Shown: positions 5,187 through 5,878 of the stretch, piece after piece
Numbering within the stretch: the first letter of the stretch is position 1
Layout of the letters: each line of letters starts with the position of its first letter
Assembly (NCBI GenBank): GCA_018665005.1
Contig: JABJEE010000045.1
Span: 1 to 5,878, forward strand
DNA length: 5,878 nucleotides
Direction of reading: 5' to 3'
Source of the DNA: Flavobacteriales bacterium
Lineage (GTDB): Bacteria; Bacteroidota; Bacteroidia; Flavobacteriales_D; Crocinitomicaceae
Translations under genes and position numbers: made by a program
Notes under the pieces: generated by a model
What the model saw: only the letters and a program-made list of their open reading frames with translations
The model's database searches: none
Told to the model about the DNA's origin: nothing

Positions 5187-5878
5187 ATGTTAAATTCGCG
5201 TTTCGGACTTATCGGACAATCATTAAATCATTCTTTCTCACAACAGTTTTTTAGGGATTTCTTTTCAAAAAACGATATCGATGGAACTTATGAGAATTTA
5301 GAATTTCAGGATATTGAAGCCCTAAAATCATTTTTCAATGATGCCGTTTACAATTATGCTGGACTAAACGTTACTATTCCTTATAAAACCGCAGTTATTC
5401 CATTTCTTGACAGAGTCGATGATGAAGCAAAAAAAATTGGGGCAGTGAATACCATTAAAGTTGTTTCAGGGCAATTGGTTGGATATAACACTGATGTTTT
5501 TGGATTTAGGCAAAGTATAAAACCATTTTTAACCAACAAACATGAAAAGGCAATGGTGATTGGAACGGGAGGAGCATCAAAGGCCATCGATTTTGTATTA
5601 AAAAAAATAGGCTTGGAAGTTCTTTTTATTTCTCGTCAAACCAATGATTCGAATGATGTTTTTACCTATGAAGAAATCAATAACTATATGGTTGATGCCT
5701 GTAAGTTGGTTGTGAATTGTACTCCAGTGGGGAGCTATCCTTTTACTGAAGATGAGGTTTTATTTCCCTATGAACACCTGTCCGAAGAACATTTGGTTAT
5801 CGATCTGATTTATAACCCATCTAAAACAGTCTTCTTAAAAAAGTCAGAAGATAATGGTGCCCAAATATTGAATGGTTC
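5187..5878 (+). CDS. aroE: Shikimate dehydrogenase, C terminus cut by window edge
   Basis: Catalyses NADPH-dependent reduction of 3-dehydroshikimate to shikimate in aromatic amino-acid synthesis; cytoplasmic. From ATG at 5187 the frame is open for 230 codons to the right edge. Motifs, in order: the shikimate-binding GLIGQSLNHSFS (7-18); NVTIPYK (61-67) with catalytic Lys67; GAVNTI (85-90) with Asn88; GYNTDVFGF (99-107) with catalytic Asp103; the Rossmann-fold loop VIGTGGASKAI (124-134); NCTPVG (177-182); and LIYNPSKT (207-214). The fragment ends at GAQILNG, the start of the conserved C-terminal NGLxML segment, so only some 15-20 residues should be missing. The usual Met after NCTPVG is Ser183 here (NCTPVGSYP). 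It diverges from rsgA with a 66-bp gap. The loop after the glycine-rich motif (about 150-158, QTNDSNDVF) is short, giving a compact protein. Confidence 0.95.
   Translation, partial: MLNSRFGLIGQSLNHSFSQQFFRDFFSKNDIDGTYENLEFQDIEALKSFFNDAVYNYAGLNVTIPYKTAVIPFLDRVDDEAKKIGAVNTIKVVSGQLVGYNTDVFGFRQSIKPFLTNKHEKAMVIGTGGASKAIDFVLKKIGLEVLFISRQTNDSNDVFTYEEINNYMVDACKLVVNCTPVGSYPFTEDEVLFPYEHLSEEHLVIDLIYNPSKTVFLKKSEDNGAQILNG

Noticed and set aside
5381..5587. 68-codon minus-strand frame
   Set aside because: Antisense to the aroE core motifs, which are clearly coding on the plus strand.

Overview
The window looks like ordinary chromosome from a low-GC member of the Bacteroidota, most likely class Flavobacteriia. 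Four things support this. Base composition is AT-rich. The genes lack clear Shine-Dalgarno sequences and have A-rich leaders instead. Several genes are preceded by the Bacteroidota -7 promoter element TAnnTTTG. The proteins themselves are also typical: a cold-shock domain protein with the KFFN variant, preceded by a short Lys-rich protein. I saw no mobile element, CRISPR array, phage gene, tRNA or rRNA.

Layout, left to right. (1) Positions 1-387, minus strand: the N-terminal part of a secreted, probably outer-membrane beta-barrel protein that runs off the left edge. A perfect 17-bp tandem repeat lies in its leader. (2) Positions 456-1487, minus: a secreted, short S9-type alpha/beta hydrolase. 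(3) Positions 1488-1847: a gene-poor stretch holding a good TAnnTTTG promoter, a 5' hairpin and a possible 33-codon leader ORF. All of these point towards the next two genes. (4) Positions 1848-2272, plus: a 69-residue Lys-rich protein and a 64-residue cold-shock domain protein, followed by a strong intrinsic terminator. That terminator also serves the convergent genes on its right. (5) Positions 2323-5120, minus: a compact gene set in the order rsgA, dtd, class-3 aldehyde dehydrogenase. rsgA and dtd overlap by 4 nt, and dtd is 24 nt from the dehydrogenase. (6) From 5187 to the right edge, plus: aroE, diverging from rsgA across a 66-bp gap that holds two back-to-back promoter elements. It is cut off shortly before its C terminus.

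The functions are mostly housekeeping: 30S subunit maturation (RsgA), removal of mischarged D-aminoacyl-tRNA (Dtd), aldehyde oxidation, the shikimate pathway (AroE) and RNA-chaperone or cold-shock activity. RsgA, Dtd and the cold-shock protein all relate to translation, but this does not amount to a new system. The part most worth a second look is the long leader of the cold-shock operon, with its hairpin and a short ORF ending 2 nt before the next start codon. I found no convincing undescribed system.
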